Shown here: positions 53,226-63,090 of the stretch, one piece after another | How positions within the stretch are numbered: the stretch's first letter is position 1 | Layout: every line of letters begins with the position of its first letter | Source of the DNA: Bacteroidota bacterium | GTDB lineage: Bacteria > Bacteroidota > Bacteroidia > Chitinophagales > Chitinophagaceae | Direction: 5' to 3' | Assembly (NCBI GenBank): GCA_018267575.1 | Contig: JAFDYF010000001.1 | Location: 62,001 to 126,000, forward strand | DNA: 64,000 nucleotides | Translations under genes and position numbers: made by a program | Notes under the pieces: model-generated | The model's database searches: none | What the model saw: the letters and a program-made list of their open reading frames with translations, nothing else | What the model was told of the DNA's origin: nothing

Positions 53226-54745
53226 GGCTGTTTTATGGCAGTATGATTTGTTTGTGATTTGTTATGGATTATTTCCGTTGCCTTTTCCACCTTAAAATCG
53301 ATCCCATCTTTAATGGCCAATGCTGTTGGTAAAGCTTCCACATCGGGCATTACACCGCGGCCATCTTTCACCCAATTTTTATTCACTACCAACCTGAACT
53401 TGGGCAATCGAAACCTCAGCCCCGTATTAGGCAAGGTCACATCTGGAATCATCCAAGCGGTATTGCCATATTTGCCGCCACCTGTTTCCTCCCCAACAAG
53501 TGTAATGTTTTTTTGCCCTTTCACAGCTCCGGCAAATAAGGTGGTGGCCGAAAAAGAGTTGCCCCCGATTATCAAATACACTTCGCCGTTGAAATGATGG
53601 TTTTTCTTGGGTCTGAAATAATGACGTTCATAATATCCGAAATGGTACTTTCCATCTGCTCGTTTGCTGGTGACAATATCCATCATCAGTTCATATAAAA
53701 AGCTTTTGCCAATATATTTATGATAATGGCTATGCCTCTTGATTGCATATAATGAATCAGCAACCTTAAATTTTTTGTCTATGAGATATTTTGTAAGCAG
53801 GATGGAATTGTTTGCATCGCCACCTCCATTGGATCGCAGATCAATGATGAGGTTTTGGATATTTTTCTCGTCCAGGGTTTTGAAGGACTCCCGGAAAAAG
53901 GAACGCAACCGATTGTTATGGGAAAATGTATTTAATGACATCAGTGCTGCACTTCCAACCGTGTCTATCTGCAAGTTGCGGGCATTGTACAACTGATGCC
54001 TCCTCCTTGCCTTTCTTGGCATATTTTTATAGGGGTTTCTACTAACATGATATTTTTTGAGCGTATCCGCAAAGGGATCAAACTCCGATATGTTGGTTTG
54101 TTTTTCATTTCCCAAACTGTCATAATAAACAATATCCAGCGAGTCCGTTAAGCCAAACAGGTTTCTGTACCAACTACCAAATGTAAAGCCATTGCTCAAG
54201 GATTGATATTTCCCTGTTTCACTATAACCATCTGTGCACATATAATTGAATAAGGAATCCCTTAATTGTTCAGCGGGCACCCCATTGATACTTTTTATAA
54301 CCATCCCTCTTTTGAGGACACTATCTTTCTGGTTGATGTTTGCAGTAACAATCGCGGTATCGCCCCAAAATTTTAGCCCCAACGGAAAAAGTTTTTGCAG
54401 TGCCGTATCGAGATACTCATTATACTTTTTTGAAAAAGAGACCGAAGTGTGCCCACAATTGATTTTTGCTGCGGTATATTCTAACAGACTACGAAATTGG
54501 ACTTCGGTCATGGAGTCTTTTATCTGGGCATAGCCAGTTTCAAAATAATAATCCATACTGTCCTTAGGGGTATGCCAATACAAACCGGGGTGGGATTCTT
54601 CCAGAATATTCCTGAACAATGTATAATCCTGCTGTAATTGAGGAACCGGGTATTTCTTGGTGGGACTGAAGGCCTCTTTGCTCGTTTTGCAGGATCCTAC
54701 AACTAAAAGAATTGCACAGTAAAAGAAAAGATTCCGTTTTTTCAT
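53222..54745 (-). CDS. S41-family peptidase lipoprotein
   Basis: A lipobox (LLVVGSCKTSK) anchors the protein. The N-terminal helical domain precedes a PDZ-like region (DSVLKRGMVIKSINGVPAEQ). The tail-specific-protease core follows: LIIDLRSNGGGDANNS and the nucleophile serine in GGNSFSATTLFAG, with VGEETGGGKYGN after it. The catalytic lysine is not obvious, so activity is not certain. It probably acts on periplasmic or surface peptides. It lies 17 bases from thiL in the same direction. Confidence 0.87.
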   Translation of the reverse strand: MKKRNLFFYCAILLVVGSCKTSKEAFSPTKKYPVPQLQQDYTLFRNILEESHPGLYWHTPKDSMDYYFETGYAQIKDSMTEVQFRSLLEYTAAKINCGHTSVSFSKKYNEYLDTALQKLFPLGLKFWGDTAIVTANINQKDSVLKRGMVIKSINGVPAEQLRDSLFNYMCTDGYSETGKYQSLSNGFTFGSWYRNLFGLTDSLDIVYYDSLGNEKQTNISEFDPFADTLKKYHVSRNPYKNMPRKARRRHQLYNARNLQIDTVGSAALMSLNTFSHNNRLRSFFRESFKTLDEKNIQNLIIDLRSNGGGDANNSILLTKYLIDKKFKVADSLYAIKRHSHYHKYIGKSFLYELMMDIVTSKRADGKYHFGYYERHYFRPKKNHHFNGEVYLIIGGNSFSATTLFAGAVKGQKNITLVGEETGGGKYGNTAWMIPDVTLPNTGLRFRLPKFRLVVNKNWVKDGRGVMPDVEALPTALAIKDGIDFKVEKATEIIHNKSQTNHTAIKQP

Positions 54746-54762
54746 CAGCCACTGCCCGTTTA

Positions 54763-55791
54763 TTAGCGAAAAGCATTCCAGCCCTGCGCGGTAATATCAA
54801 ACGTATTTCCGCCTTTGGTTATTATCTTCTTCCCTTTTTCTGGCTCTTCCATATAACCGATCACGCTAATTTGCTCATTCAGCAATAATTTTTCATAGTC
54901 GTTTTGCGATATGGTGAACAAGAGCTCATAATCCTCGCCCCCACTCAATGCACAAGCCGTTGGGTCCAGTTCAAATTTGAAAGCGGCGTTTCGGGTATCC
55001 TCGGCTATGGGTATCTTTTCTTCATAAATCACCGCGCCGAGATTACTTTGTTTACAAATATGCAAGATTTCGGAGCTAAGCCCATCACTTATGTCCATCA
55101 TCGCTGTTGGCAAAATTTCGGCATCGCCCAAAAAATCGATGATGTCTTTTCTGGCCTCTGGTTTCAGCAATCGCCCAATCACATATTTTTCCCCCTCCAG
55201 ATCTGGTTTCACTTGTGGGCTTTCCAAAAAAATCTTTTTTTCCCTCTCCAAAAAAGCCAGACCCAGATAGGCGCCACCCAGGTCCCCAGTACAGCAAATA
55301 AGGTCGCCTTTTTGTGCCGTACTACGCCTCACAAATTTGTCCGGCGCTACTTCGCCGATGGCCGTCACCGAAATGACAAAACCTTTTAGGGAAGAAGCGG
55401 TATCCCCACCAATCAGGTCCACTCCATATTTTTCACAGGCCGCATAAACGCCTTCATAAAATTCATCCAAAGCCTCCACACTAAACCGGTTACTCAATCC
55501 AAGACTCAGTGTGATTTGCGTGGGCGTAGCATTCATCGCATATACATCGCTGATATTAACAATTACCGATTTATAGCCAAGATGTTTTAATGGGGTATAG
55601 GCTAAATCGAAATGAACACCCTCCAACAATAAGTCGGTAGTGATTACCGTCTGCTTACCAAAATGGTCTATCACTGCGGCATCATCACCAACTCCTACTA
55701 TAGAAGATGCATTCTGCAACTCGATATTTTTCGTGAGATGCTCTATCAAGCCAAACTCTCCAAGTGATGATATTTCGGTGCGAGGTTCCAT
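54763..55791 (-). CDS. thiL: Thiamine-phosphate kinase
   Basis: ThiL phosphorylates thiamine phosphate to thiamine diphosphate, the last biosynthetic step. The AIRS-like fold shows the metal-binding GVGDDAAVI near residue 35, TTDLLLEGVHFDL, SDVYAMNATPTQ, LIGGDTASS and ILPTAMMDISDGLSSE. The nucleotide-binding C-terminal half ends in the normal way at 342 residues. No other thi gene is in the window. It precedes the S41 gene and could be co-transcribed with it. Confidence 0.94.
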   Translation of the reverse strand: MEPRTEISSLGEFGLIEHLTKNIELQNASSIVGVGDDAAVIDHFGKQTVITTDLLLEGVHFDLAYTPLKHLGYKSVIVNISDVYAMNATPTQITLSLGLSNRFSVEALDEFYEGVYAACEKYGVDLIGGDTASSLKGFVISVTAIGEVAPDKFVRRSTAQKGDLICCTGDLGGAYLGLAFLEREKKIFLESPQVKPDLEGEKYVIGRLLKPEARKDIIDFLGDAEILPTAMMDISDGLSSEILHICKQSNLGAVIYEEKIPIAEDTRNAAFKFELDPTACALSGGEDYELLFTISQNDYEKLLLNEQISVIGYMEEPEKGKKIITKGGNTFDITAQGWNAFR

Positions 55792-55908
55792 GATTAAAAT
55801 CTGTGGTTTTTTAAAAATGCGGTCTGTCTATCTCTTTTGGTATTTCTGCCTCTTCCTTATCTTTTTCGGGAAGAAACCATGTGTTTTGATTATAAAACAG
55901 CCATAATC

Positions 55909-56679
55909 TTACTTATTATTGATCCAATCCAACAACTCATCATGAATCTTCCCATTGCTGGCAACAATATGTGGCTGGTAAGGAGAATAGGTTTTGCCTG
56001 AAAAATCGGTGACCTTGCCTCCCGCTTCTTCCACAATCAAAAAACCGGCTGCACTGTCCCAAGCATTCAGCTTATGCTCAAAAAAACCATCGAAACGGCC
56101 AGCCGCCACCCAACAAAGATCCATAGCCGCAGAACCCAACCTACGAACAGGAACACCTTTTCTTATCATCCTTGAAAATACCTCCAGCGGCCCATTGGGC
56201 TGGTCAAGATAGGTATAGGGAAACCCTGTGACCAGACAGGATTTTACAACTTCTGTTTCTTCACTAACCTTAATCAAATTATCGTTCAGTGTTGCGCCAA
56301 ACCCTTTTTGGGCAAAATAAAATTCGTTGATAAAGGGATTGTATACAGCTCCCATAATCATTTGTCCATCCTGTTCCACGCCAATGGATACACAACAGAT
56401 TGGGATGCCGTGGGCAAAATTGACGGTGCCATCAATCGGGTCCACAATCCATTTGATATTAGAACCTGACGGTTTTTCCCCAGCTTCTTCACTCAAAATA
56501 AAATCATCGGGATAATCATTTTGAATGACTTCAAAAATGGCTTTTTCTGAAGCGTGGTCAGCTTCCGTAACCAGATTGTTGATGCCTTCTTTGTTGGATA
56601 TCTTGAACTCTTTTTGGAAATATTCCTGCATCACTTTGGCCCCTGCTTCCGTTGCTTTTATCAGCGTAGATTTTATCAT
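55909..56679 (-). CDS. Inositol monophosphatase family protein
   Basis: The Mg2+-dependent lithium-sensitive phosphatase fold shows all metal motifs: LSEEAGEK (Glu), WIVDPIDGTVNFAHG (DPIDGT) and LNAWDSAAGFLIVEEAGG (WDxAAG). The 256 residues match SuhB/IMPase. In bacteria such enzymes dephosphorylate myo-inositol-1-phosphate, and some act on 3'-phosphoadenosine compounds or bind RNA; the substrate here is not fixed. A TATCTTTGC box lies only three bases before the ATG, so the mRNA is probably leaderless. Confidence 0.92.
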   Translation of the reverse strand: MIKSTLIKATEAGAKVMQEYFQKEFKISNKEGINNLVTEADHASEKAIFEVIQNDYPDDFILSEEAGEKPSGSNIKWIVDPIDGTVNFAHGIPICCVSIGVEQDGQMIMGAVYNPFINEFYFAQKGFGATLNDNLIKVSEETEVVKSCLVTGFPYTYLDQPNGPLEVFSRMIRKGVPVRRLGSAAMDLCWVAAGRFDGFFEHKLNAWDSAAGFLIVEEAGGKVTDFSGKTYSPYQPHIVASNGKIHDELLDWINNK

Positions 56680-56682
56680 GGC

Positions 56683-56691
56683 GCAAAGATA
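56683..56691 (-). promoter_or_regulatory. -7 box of the inositol monophosphatase gene, three bases from the start codon
   Basis: The complement reads TATCTTTGC, then GCC, then ATG. Since transcription normally starts several bases past this box, the start codon should be at or next to the first transcribed base. Confidence 0.6.
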
Positions 56692-56775
56692 TATCTAGGA
56701 AATTGATTGTAGCAGATTGCAAGTAGGAACAGATAAAAGTTTCTGCCACATCCAACGCATTTCCATGTAAAAAAC

Positions 56776-57765
56776 TTAGCGGTTTACGCTACCCATCATT
56801 TGAGCAGGATATCTCAGTCCCGCGGCAACTCCTTTAGGTGCAATGCTGTCTATCTCTTTTAATTCGGCATCGTTCAACTTGATATGTGTGGCGCCCAGGT
56901 TTTCTTCCAAATATTTTATCCTTTTGGTGCCGGGAATGGGGAAAATATGATCGCCTTGCGCCATCACCCAGGCCAAGGCCAATTGGGAAGTCGTGCATTT
57001 TTTACGGGTAGCCATCTGTTCTATTTTTTTCACCAGCTCCAGGTTCTTTTCAAAATTCTCCCCTTGGAATCTTGGTGAAAACCGGCGATAATCGTCTGCA
57101 GCCAAATCTTCGAATTTTTTTATCTGACCAGTCAGAAAACCGCGACCAAGCGGACTATACGCCACAAAGGCCACACCCAGTTCTTTACAGGTATTCAATA
57201 TTTCATCTTCCGGGTCTCGGCTCCATAAGGAATATTCGGTTTGAACCGCCGTTACCGGATGGACGGTATGGGCTCTTTTGAGTGTGGCAGCCGATACTTC
57301 CGACAAGCCGATCCCTTTTATTTTTCCTTGTTTCACCAAATCCGCCATGGCGCCCACAGTTTCTTCAATGGCTGTGTCCGGATCAACCCGATGCTGATAA
57401 TATAAATCGATTGTCTCTATCCCCAATCTTTTCAAACTTCCTTCCACCGAAGATTTTACACAATCGGGCTTCCCGTTCACACTTCTGTTGGTTGGGTTGT
57501 TGGGGTCCCGCACGATACCAAATTTGGTAGCAATCGTCAGTTTCTCCCTTTTTCCTTTGATCGCTTTTCCCAATAACTCTTCATTGATATAAGGACCATA
57601 CATATCGGCAGTATCAAAAAAAGTCAGCCCCATTTCAATTGCCCGGTGAATCGTTTTGATGGATTCCTCATCGTTCCTGCCACTGTAAAATTCGCTCATA
57701 CCCATACAACCCAAACCAATTTCGGAGGCCATCAGTCCTTGTCCGCCCAATGCTTTTATTTTCAT
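56776..57765 (-). CDS. Aldo/keto reductase
   Basis: An NADPH-dependent (beta/alpha)8 reductase of 329 residues. The tetrad is visible as Asp in FFDTADMYG, Tyr in the same block, Lys in LTIATKFG and His in LYYQHRVD. The AKR ending [18 protein letters not shown] fits the pyridoxal-reductase and general-stress-protein-like branch. It probably reduces aldehydes or ketones; the natural substrate is unknown. The N-terminus [23 protein letters not shown] is normal for the branch. It stands alone. Confidence 0.93.
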   Translation of the reverse strand: MKIKALGGQGLMASEIGLGCMGMSEFYSGRNDEESIKTIHRAIEMGLTFFDTADMYGPYINEELLGKAIKGKREKLTIATKFGIVRDPNNPTNRSVNGKPDCVKSSVEGSLKRLGIETIDLYYQHRVDPDTAIEETVGAMADLVKQGKIKGIGLSEVSAATLKRAHTVHPVTAVQTEYSLWSRDPEDEILNTCKELGVAFVAYSPLGRGFLTGQIKKFEDLAADDYRRFSPRFQGENFEKNLELVKKIEQMATRKKCTTSQLALAWVMAQGDHIFPIPGTKRIKYLEENLGATHIKLNDAELKEIDSIAPKGVAAGLRYPAQMMGSVNR

Positions 57766-57866
57766 ATTGATTATTTTTTATTTCCAAAGTTACCAAACTT
57801 GACTATTCGGGCTTTATATTGTATGTTAACTTAAAAAACTTTTACTTCGCATCCTTATCTATTGCC

Positions 57867-59003
57867 GTGACGCTCTCTATTATCATTGTTAATTACAACG
57901 TAAAATTTTTTCTTGAGCAATGCCTTTGCTCGATTGAAAGAGCTATTGAAAAGATAGATGCGGAGGTTTTTATTGTGGATAATCATTCAAGCGACGGTAG
58001 TTATCCTTATTTGCATGAAAGATTCCCTTGGGCCGTTTTTATTTTAAACCAAGAGAACCTTGGTTTTTCGAAAGCAAACAATCAAGCGCTTTTACAAGCC
58101 AAAGGTAAATACCTGCTTTTTCTCAACCCAGATACGATTGTGGCTGAAGACTGTTTTGAAAAATGTATTGGTTTTATGGATGGCCATCCAGATGCGGGTG
58201 CGCTGGGTGTAAAGATGTTCAATGGACAAGGACAATTTCTAAAAGAATCCAAACGTGGTTTCCCATCTGTGTGGGTATCCTTTTGTAAGCTGAGCGGATT
58301 AACGGCTCTGTTTCCCCACTCAAAAATATTTGCCCGTTATTATCTTGGGCATTTAAATGAAAATGGTAATCAAATCATCGATGTTATTTCCGGTGCTTTT
58401 TTCTTTACCAGAAGGGATGTGTTATATAAAGAAGGTTCTTTTGACGAACGCTTTTTTATGTATGCTGAAGATATTGACTTGAGCTATCGAATCCAAAAAG
58501 CGGGGCATACTATTTATTATCTATCCGAAACCAGTATCATTCATTTCAAGGGCGAAAGCACCAAAAAAGATTTACGGTATGTGAAAATCTTTTACCAAGC
58601 CATGAGTCTTTTTGTACAAAAACATTTTGGTAATACTAAAAATAGATTTTTTGCTTTGATGATTGAACCGGTCATTTGGTTGCGAGCTGCTTTGTCTGCC
58701 TTTGGAAATTTTTTTGGGAGGAAAGAAGCATCCAAAAAAGAAAATCCCCGTTCCTGTTATCTCATCGGTGACCCCATTGAAACAAATCAGCTTGGCGCAA
58801 TATGGAAATCAAAAAGTCGACATCTTTCAAATACCGAAGAGGCGGTTGATGAAATTCTCTTTTGTGAAGGACCTCTTTTTTCTTTTAAAAAATTGATTGA
58901 TGTGCTATCGCAAAAGGAGGGTTCAGGAACTTATTTATTTCATGCAAAAAATAGTCGCTCTGTAGTTGGAAGTAAAGCGCAAATCTCTTTGGATACTCTT
59001 TGA
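57867..59003 (+). CDS. Glycosyltransferase family 2 protein
   Basis: A GT-A fold transferase with the rhamnosyl- or galactosyltransferase-like order: TLSIIIVNYNVKFFLEQCL, VDNHSSDGS, NLGFSKANNQAL and YLLFLNPDTIV. The acceptor-side segment FFMYAEDIDLSYRIQKAGH supplies the usual ED catalytic site. About 80 C-terminal residues form an extra region I cannot classify. GTG at 57867 is the most sensible start; a TTG at 57819 is also possible. It is isolated from other cell-envelope sugar genes. Confidence 0.9.
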   Translation: MTLSIIIVNYNVKFFLEQCLCSIERAIEKIDAEVFIVDNHSSDGSYPYLHERFPWAVFILNQENLGFSKANNQALLQAKGKYLLFLNPDTIVAEDCFEKCIGFMDGHPDAGALGVKMFNGQGQFLKESKRGFPSVWVSFCKLSGLTALFPHSKIFARYYLGHLNENGNQIIDVISGAFFFTRRDVLYKEGSFDERFFMYAEDIDLSYRIQKAGHTIYYLSETSIIHFKGESTKKDLRYVKIFYQAMSLFVQKHFGNTKNRFFALMIEPVIWLRAALSAFGNFFGRKEASKKENPRSCYLIGDPIETNQLGAIWKSKSRHLSNTEEAVDEILFCEGPLFSFKKLIDVLSQKEGSGTYLFHAKNSRSVVGSKAQISLDTL

Positions 59004-59005
59004 TA

Positions 59006-59728
59006 TCAATGATGGTTGTGTTTCTTTTTCTCCTTTTTCTGAATAAAATCTTCAAAGGATTTAAAGCTGAAGAACAATAGCAGCAATAATAAAATTAACC
59101 ATAGAATCACCAACAACGGAATCCCTTTAAAAATTTCTTCGTTCAAAAGACCTTGATCCAGCAACCAGTTCATGCCGGAAGAAAGAACCAGCTTTTCAAC
59201 AATCCCCGGAACAATAACAAAAATCGGTATCAACACCCACTGCCATTGGCTATGCTTAAGGGTTTTTATGGCTTTCCATAAAGGTGGGAGGGTCAGCAAA
59301 AGAACAACCAACAAGGCAACAATATTAACCATGCGCCGGTTTGCATCATTTCCAAAAATCATTTGCATGCCTTGACTGATATCGCCACCACCCCGGGCGG
59401 CTGCCAGAATATTCACAAAGGGGTTTGCGGCAAAAAGTAGAGAAAATCCAAATGATCTTATTTCCATCGAATTTTTACGACTCATCATCGACCGTGCTAT
59501 CCACACAATCGAAAAAGTGATGGCGGGTCCAGCAAACGTAACCAAGGCAAGAATATTTCCAGTTACTTCACAATGATCGCAAACAGTCCAATTATCAAAC
59601 CTTTTTATGCCCGTACATCCACAAATCCATTTTGCTGTAAAAAAGTGGGCATAATCATGCATTTCCTGGAGCAGGAACAACAAGCAAAAAAAAGCCAACA
59701 CATAAGCAGCAGAAAGTTTTATTTTCAT
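59006..59728 (-). CDS. Multi-pass membrane protein, M50-like (HDYAH motif)
   Basis: A 240-residue protein with an N-terminal membrane helix, then QEMHDYAHFFTAKWICG. HDYAH resembles the HExxH zinc motif of M50 site-2 proteases with Asp in place of Glu. A later NPFVNILAAAR could supply a third ligand, as in M50 NPxxG/DG motifs. Further helices follow, and the tail is KKEKKKHNHH. Cysteines in ICGCTGI and VCDHCEV may form a metal or disulfide site. I call it M50-like only; it could be an unrelated membrane protein. It converges on the glycosyltransferase. Confidence 0.5.
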   Translation of the reverse strand: MKIKLSAAYVLAFFCLLFLLQEMHDYAHFFTAKWICGCTGIKRFDNWTVCDHCEVTGNILALVTFAGPAITFSIVWIARSMMSRKNSMEIRSFGFSLLFAANPFVNILAAARGGGDISQGMQMIFGNDANRRMVNIVALLVVLLLTLPPLWKAIKTLKHSQWQWVLIPIFVIVPGIVEKLVLSSGMNWLLDQGLLNEEIFKGIPLLVILWLILLLLLLFFSFKSFEDFIQKKEKKKHNHH

Positions 59729-60177
59729 GGTTGCTTTTATAGTCAGTTGTGGTTATTGTATTGTTTTATTTCAAGATCAAGAAAAATCTTGTAAAAATAT
59801 TAATCAACACCCTCAACTGTATAAAACGTTTTTTGGTGGATATCCTGTAAAAGTAAAAGTTTTTATTGTGAATAATTGGGGAGAAGTTTTACTCCGTTTA
59901 CTGGTCAACGTTATTTCTGAAGGATAACCAACCTGTTATCCCTGTTTTCTTAACATTGACGGTAAAAGATTTTTATCAGCAGCCTTTTTAATCAACATAG
60001 GTGGATAAATGGTAGAATCACTGAACCCTAGTCAATTCTTGCATGTTAATTATTTGTGAGTGTATGTGAATAACTCGTTTATTTCGAATTTCAATCAGGT
60101 GGAATTAATTTTTTTACACCAGTTCACAGTCCTAGTAACAATAGTTAATTTTATAAAATAAATAGATATTAAATACT
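59729..60177. other. 449-bp AT-rich spacer with DnaA-box-like words; possible origin region
   Basis: Two exact copies of TGTGAATAA, the complement of the DnaA-box form TTATTCACA, lie at 59867-59875 and 60065-60073. A one-mismatch form, GGTGGATAA, lies at 60000-60008. GGATAAC-N6-GTTATCC (59922-59941) is a perfect inverted repeat. The last 60 bases before nadA are almost all A and T. No gene is apparent. Confidence 0.4.
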
Positions 60178-61188
60178 ATGAAAGATATTAACATCGATGT
60201 TGCCATTTCAAATTTGGAAACAGAAGGTTTTTTGAAGGTCGATATAGATCCCGCCCTTGATTTGGTCGCGGCCATCAATAGATTGAAAAAGGAAAAAAAC
60301 GCGGTGCTGCTTGCACACTATTACCAAGACTCTGAAATTCAAGATATCGCTGATTATATTGGTGATAGTCTTGGACTGGCCCAACAAGCTGAAAAGACAA
60401 GCGCCGATATGATTGTTTTTGCTGGTGTGCATTTTATGGCCGAAACAGCTAAAATTTTGAACCCACACAAGAAGGTGTTGCTGCCTGATTTGAAAGCAGG
60501 TTGTTCTCTAGCTGATTCTGCACCAACAGAAGCTTTCAAATATTTCAGGGAAAAACATCCTGACCATATTGTAATATCCTATATTAATTGTACGGCTGAG
60601 ATAAAAGCATTGAGCGATATCATTTGTACATCAAGCAATGCGCAAAAAATTGTAGAAAGTCTACCTCTTGAGCAAAAAATTATTTTTGCACCCGACAGAA
60701 ACCTAGGAGCTTACCTGATTAAGAAGACAGGTAGGGATATGTTGCTGTGGAACGGGGCTTGTATGGTTCATGAAATATTTAGTCTGGAGAAAATTACCAA
60801 ACTTAAGATTAGACATCCAAAAGCCAAACTGATTTCACATCCAGAATGCGAAGATCAAATATTAAGGATTTCTGATTATATAGGTTCTACTACGGCACTC
60901 CTAAATTACACCCAAAATGATAATGCTCAAGAGTATATTGTAGCAACAGAAACGGGAATCCTTCACCAAATGCAATTGGCCTCCCCAAATAAGTTGTTCA
61001 TTCCAGGACCTCCAACCAATCACTGTGCATGTAATGATTGTCCACATATGAAGCTTAACACACTGGAAAAGCTTTATTTGTGCATGGAATATGAGATGCC
61101 TGAAATCAATATTGAAGAAAAAACCATGATTGCTGCTAGAAAGCCAATCGAAAGAATGTTGGAAATCAGTAAGCGCTATGGTTTATAG
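60178..61188 (+). CDS. nadA: Quinolinate synthase
   Basis: NadA condenses iminoaspartate with dihydroxyacetone phosphate to give quinolinate for NAD synthesis, using a [4Fe-4S] cluster. Three cluster cysteines fit Cys109 (KAGCSLAD), Cys195 (NGACMVHE) and Cys283 or Cys285 in [30 protein letters not shown] and [12 protein letters not shown] are characteristic. The 336 residues are normal. nadD starts at 63883 in the same window, but nadB and nadC are not seen. It ends three bases from the convergent mnmG. Confidence 0.96.
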   Translation: MKDINIDVAISNLETEGFLKVDIDPALDLVAAINRLKKEKNAVLLAHYYQDSEIQDIADYIGDSLGLAQQAEKTSADMIVFAGVHFMAETAKILNPHKKVLLPDLKAGCSLADSAPTEAFKYFREKHPDHIVISYINCTAEIKALSDIICTSSNAQKIVESLPLEQKIIFAPDRNLGAYLIKKTGRDMLLWNGACMVHEIFSLEKITKLKIRHPKAKLISHPECEDQILRISDYIGSTTALLNYTQNDNAQEYIVATETGILHQMQLASPNKLFIPGPPTNHCACNDCPHMKLNTLEKLYLCMEYEMPEINIEEKTMIAARKPIERMLEISKRYGL

Positions 61189-61191
61189 TAA

Positions 61192-63054
61192 TTAGCGACC
61201 CATATATACCATAAGTATTTGAATATCAGTAGGATTAACACCACTTATCCTACTGGCTTGACCCAATGTTTCGGGTCTTATTTTCTTGAATTTCTGCAAA
61301 GCCTCGTTTGATAAGGAAGATATTCGGTCGTAATCAAATTCTCTAGGGATAATCAAGTTTTCCAATTCGCTTGTACGAGCAGCGAGGTCTTTTTCCTTTT
61401 TTATATATACATCGTATTTGATTTGTATCTCTGCTTGTTCTAATGTATCCTCTGGAAAATCTTGAAGGGCTGTTTGTAAAGAAGGTATCGCCTTTGTTAG
61501 TGAAATGAGGTCCACATCAGGACGGAGCAAAAGTTGATTGGCTTTTTGTTTCTGGAGCATTGGTGTATTGCCTCTTTCGGTTAGGTATTCCGTAGATTCA
61601 GCTATATCAACAGAAATATCCTTCAGAATGCTTTTTATTTTCTCAACCCCTTCCCTTTTTGTTTTCGCCTTTTCCATTCTTTCCTGATTGGCCAAACCAA
61701 GTTGAAAGCTCATTTCTGTTAGTCTTAGGTCTGCATTATCTTGTCTAAGCAATGTTCTAAACTCTGCCCGAGAAGTGAACATCCGGTAAGGTTCTTCAGT
61801 TCCTTTACTGATGAGATCATCAATCAGCACACCAATATAAGCTTCACTTCTTTTTAGAACTAACGGAGCATTGTCAGTTATTTTTAGATGGGCATTAATA
61901 CCAGCCATCAAACCCTGACAGGCCGCTTCCTCATATCCGGTTGTCCCATTGATTTGACCTGCAAAAAATAGATTTTCAACCAGTTTGGTCTCAAGAGCAT
62001 GTGTTAACTGTGTGGGTGGGAAATAATCATATTCAATAGCATAGCCTGGTCTAAAGAACCTTACATTCTCAAATCCCTGGACTTTTTTGAGTGCCTCATA
62101 TTGAACTTCTTCTGGTAGGGAGGTCGAAAACCCGTTCACATAAACCTCTACCGTATCCCAACCTTCTGGTTCAACAAAAAGCTGATGGCGATCACGTCCT
62201 GCAAAGCGGTTTATTTTATCCTCTATACTTGGGCAATAACGCGGACCTACACCCTCAATCCTACCTGCAAACATGGGACTTCTATCAAATCCCGTTTTCA
62301 GCATTTCATGTACCTCTATATTTGTATAGGTTATCCAACAACTGATTTGTTTAGTAGGTTTCTTTGTATTAAGGTAGGAGAAACCAGTGATTTCATTATC
62401 GCCCGGTTGCTCATCCATTTTTGTGTAATCTAGGGACCGGCCATCTACCCTTGGCGGAGTTCCGGTTTTAAGCCTATCACTTTCAAAACCAAGACTTACG
62501 AGTTGTTCTGTAATACCTGTGGACGCTTTTTCTGCAACTCTTCCCCCACTAAATTGCTTTTCGCCAATATGAATAATACCATTTAAAAAGGTACCGCTAG
62601 TGATGATGACCGTTTTGGAATAGATATGGTGTCCCAAACCAGTTATCACACCGCAAGCCTTACCGTCTTTTATGATTAAGGACTTTACTTGGTCTTGATA
62701 GAAGGAAACATTCTCTGTTTTCTCCAACATCTCCCTCCATTTTGCCGAAAACAACATACGGTCGTTTTGAGAGCGTGGGCTCCACATTGCTGGCCCTTTT
62801 GAGCGGTTCAACATCCTGAACTGTATCATGCTCAGATCAGACACTATGCCAGAATACCCTCCCATGGCATCTATTTCTCGCACAATCTGGCCTTTAGCTA
62901 TACCACCCATAGCAGGGTTACAGCTCATTTGCCCGATAGTCTGCATATTCATGGTGATAAGCAGGACTTTGGAGCCCATATTAGCGGCAGCGGCAGCAGC
63001 TTCACAGCCTGCATGCCCAGCACCAGCAACGATAACGTCATATTTATTGAACAT
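61192..63054 (-). CDS. mnmG: tRNA uridine-5-carboxymethylaminomethyl modification enzyme MnmG
   Basis: MnmG (GidA), with MnmE, installs the carboxymethylaminomethyl group at U34 of several tRNAs. The FAD-binding N-terminus reads VIVAGAGHAGCEAAAAAANMG, then MSCNPAMGGIAKGQIVREID. The second family block is TGYEEAACQGLMAGINAHL. The helical C-terminal domain ends with VNPTDIQILMVYM. At 620 residues it is complete. In many bacteria mnmG lies near oriC. Its upstream spacer holds two parS-like palindromes. Confidence 0.97.
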   Translation of the reverse strand: MFNKYDVIVAGAGHAGCEAAAAAANMGSKVLLITMNMQTIGQMSCNPAMGGIAKGQIVREIDAMGGYSGIVSDLSMIQFRMLNRSKGPAMWSPRSQNDRMLFSAKWREMLEKTENVSFYQDQVKSLIIKDGKACGVITGLGHHIYSKTVIITSGTFLNGIIHIGEKQFSGGRVAEKASTGITEQLVSLGFESDRLKTGTPPRVDGRSLDYTKMDEQPGDNEITGFSYLNTKKPTKQISCWITYTNIEVHEMLKTGFDRSPMFAGRIEGVGPRYCPSIEDKINRFAGRDRHQLFVEPEGWDTVEVYVNGFSTSLPEEVQYEALKKVQGFENVRFFRPGYAIEYDYFPPTQLTHALETKLVENLFFAGQINGTTGYEEAACQGLMAGINAHLKITDNAPLVLKRSEAYIGVLIDDLISKGTEEPYRMFTSRAEFRTLLRQDNADLRLTEMSFQLGLANQERMEKAKTKREGVEKIKSILKDISVDIAESTEYLTERGNTPMLQKQKANQLLLRPDVDLISLTKAIPSLQTALQDFPEDTLEQAEIQIKYDVYIKKEKDLAARTSELENLIIPREFDYDRISSLSNEALQKFKKIRPETLGQASRISGVNPTDIQILMVYMGR

Positions 63055-63060
63055 AGAGGA

Positions 63061-63069
63061 GCAAAGTTA
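63061..63069 (-). promoter_or_regulatory. -7 promoter box of mnmG
   Basis: The complement reads TAACTTTGC, six bases before the ATG, giving a very short leader. The first parS-like site lies about 20 bases upstream, over the expected -33 region. Confidence 0.55.
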
Positions 63070-63090
63070 CTATGATAATCAGCTATTATT

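Noticed and set aside
59727..59927. 66-residue plus-strand frame next to the M50-like gene
   Set aside because: It overlaps the start codon of the divergent gene, has no recognisable domain, and its sequence composition is that of the AT-rich spacer.
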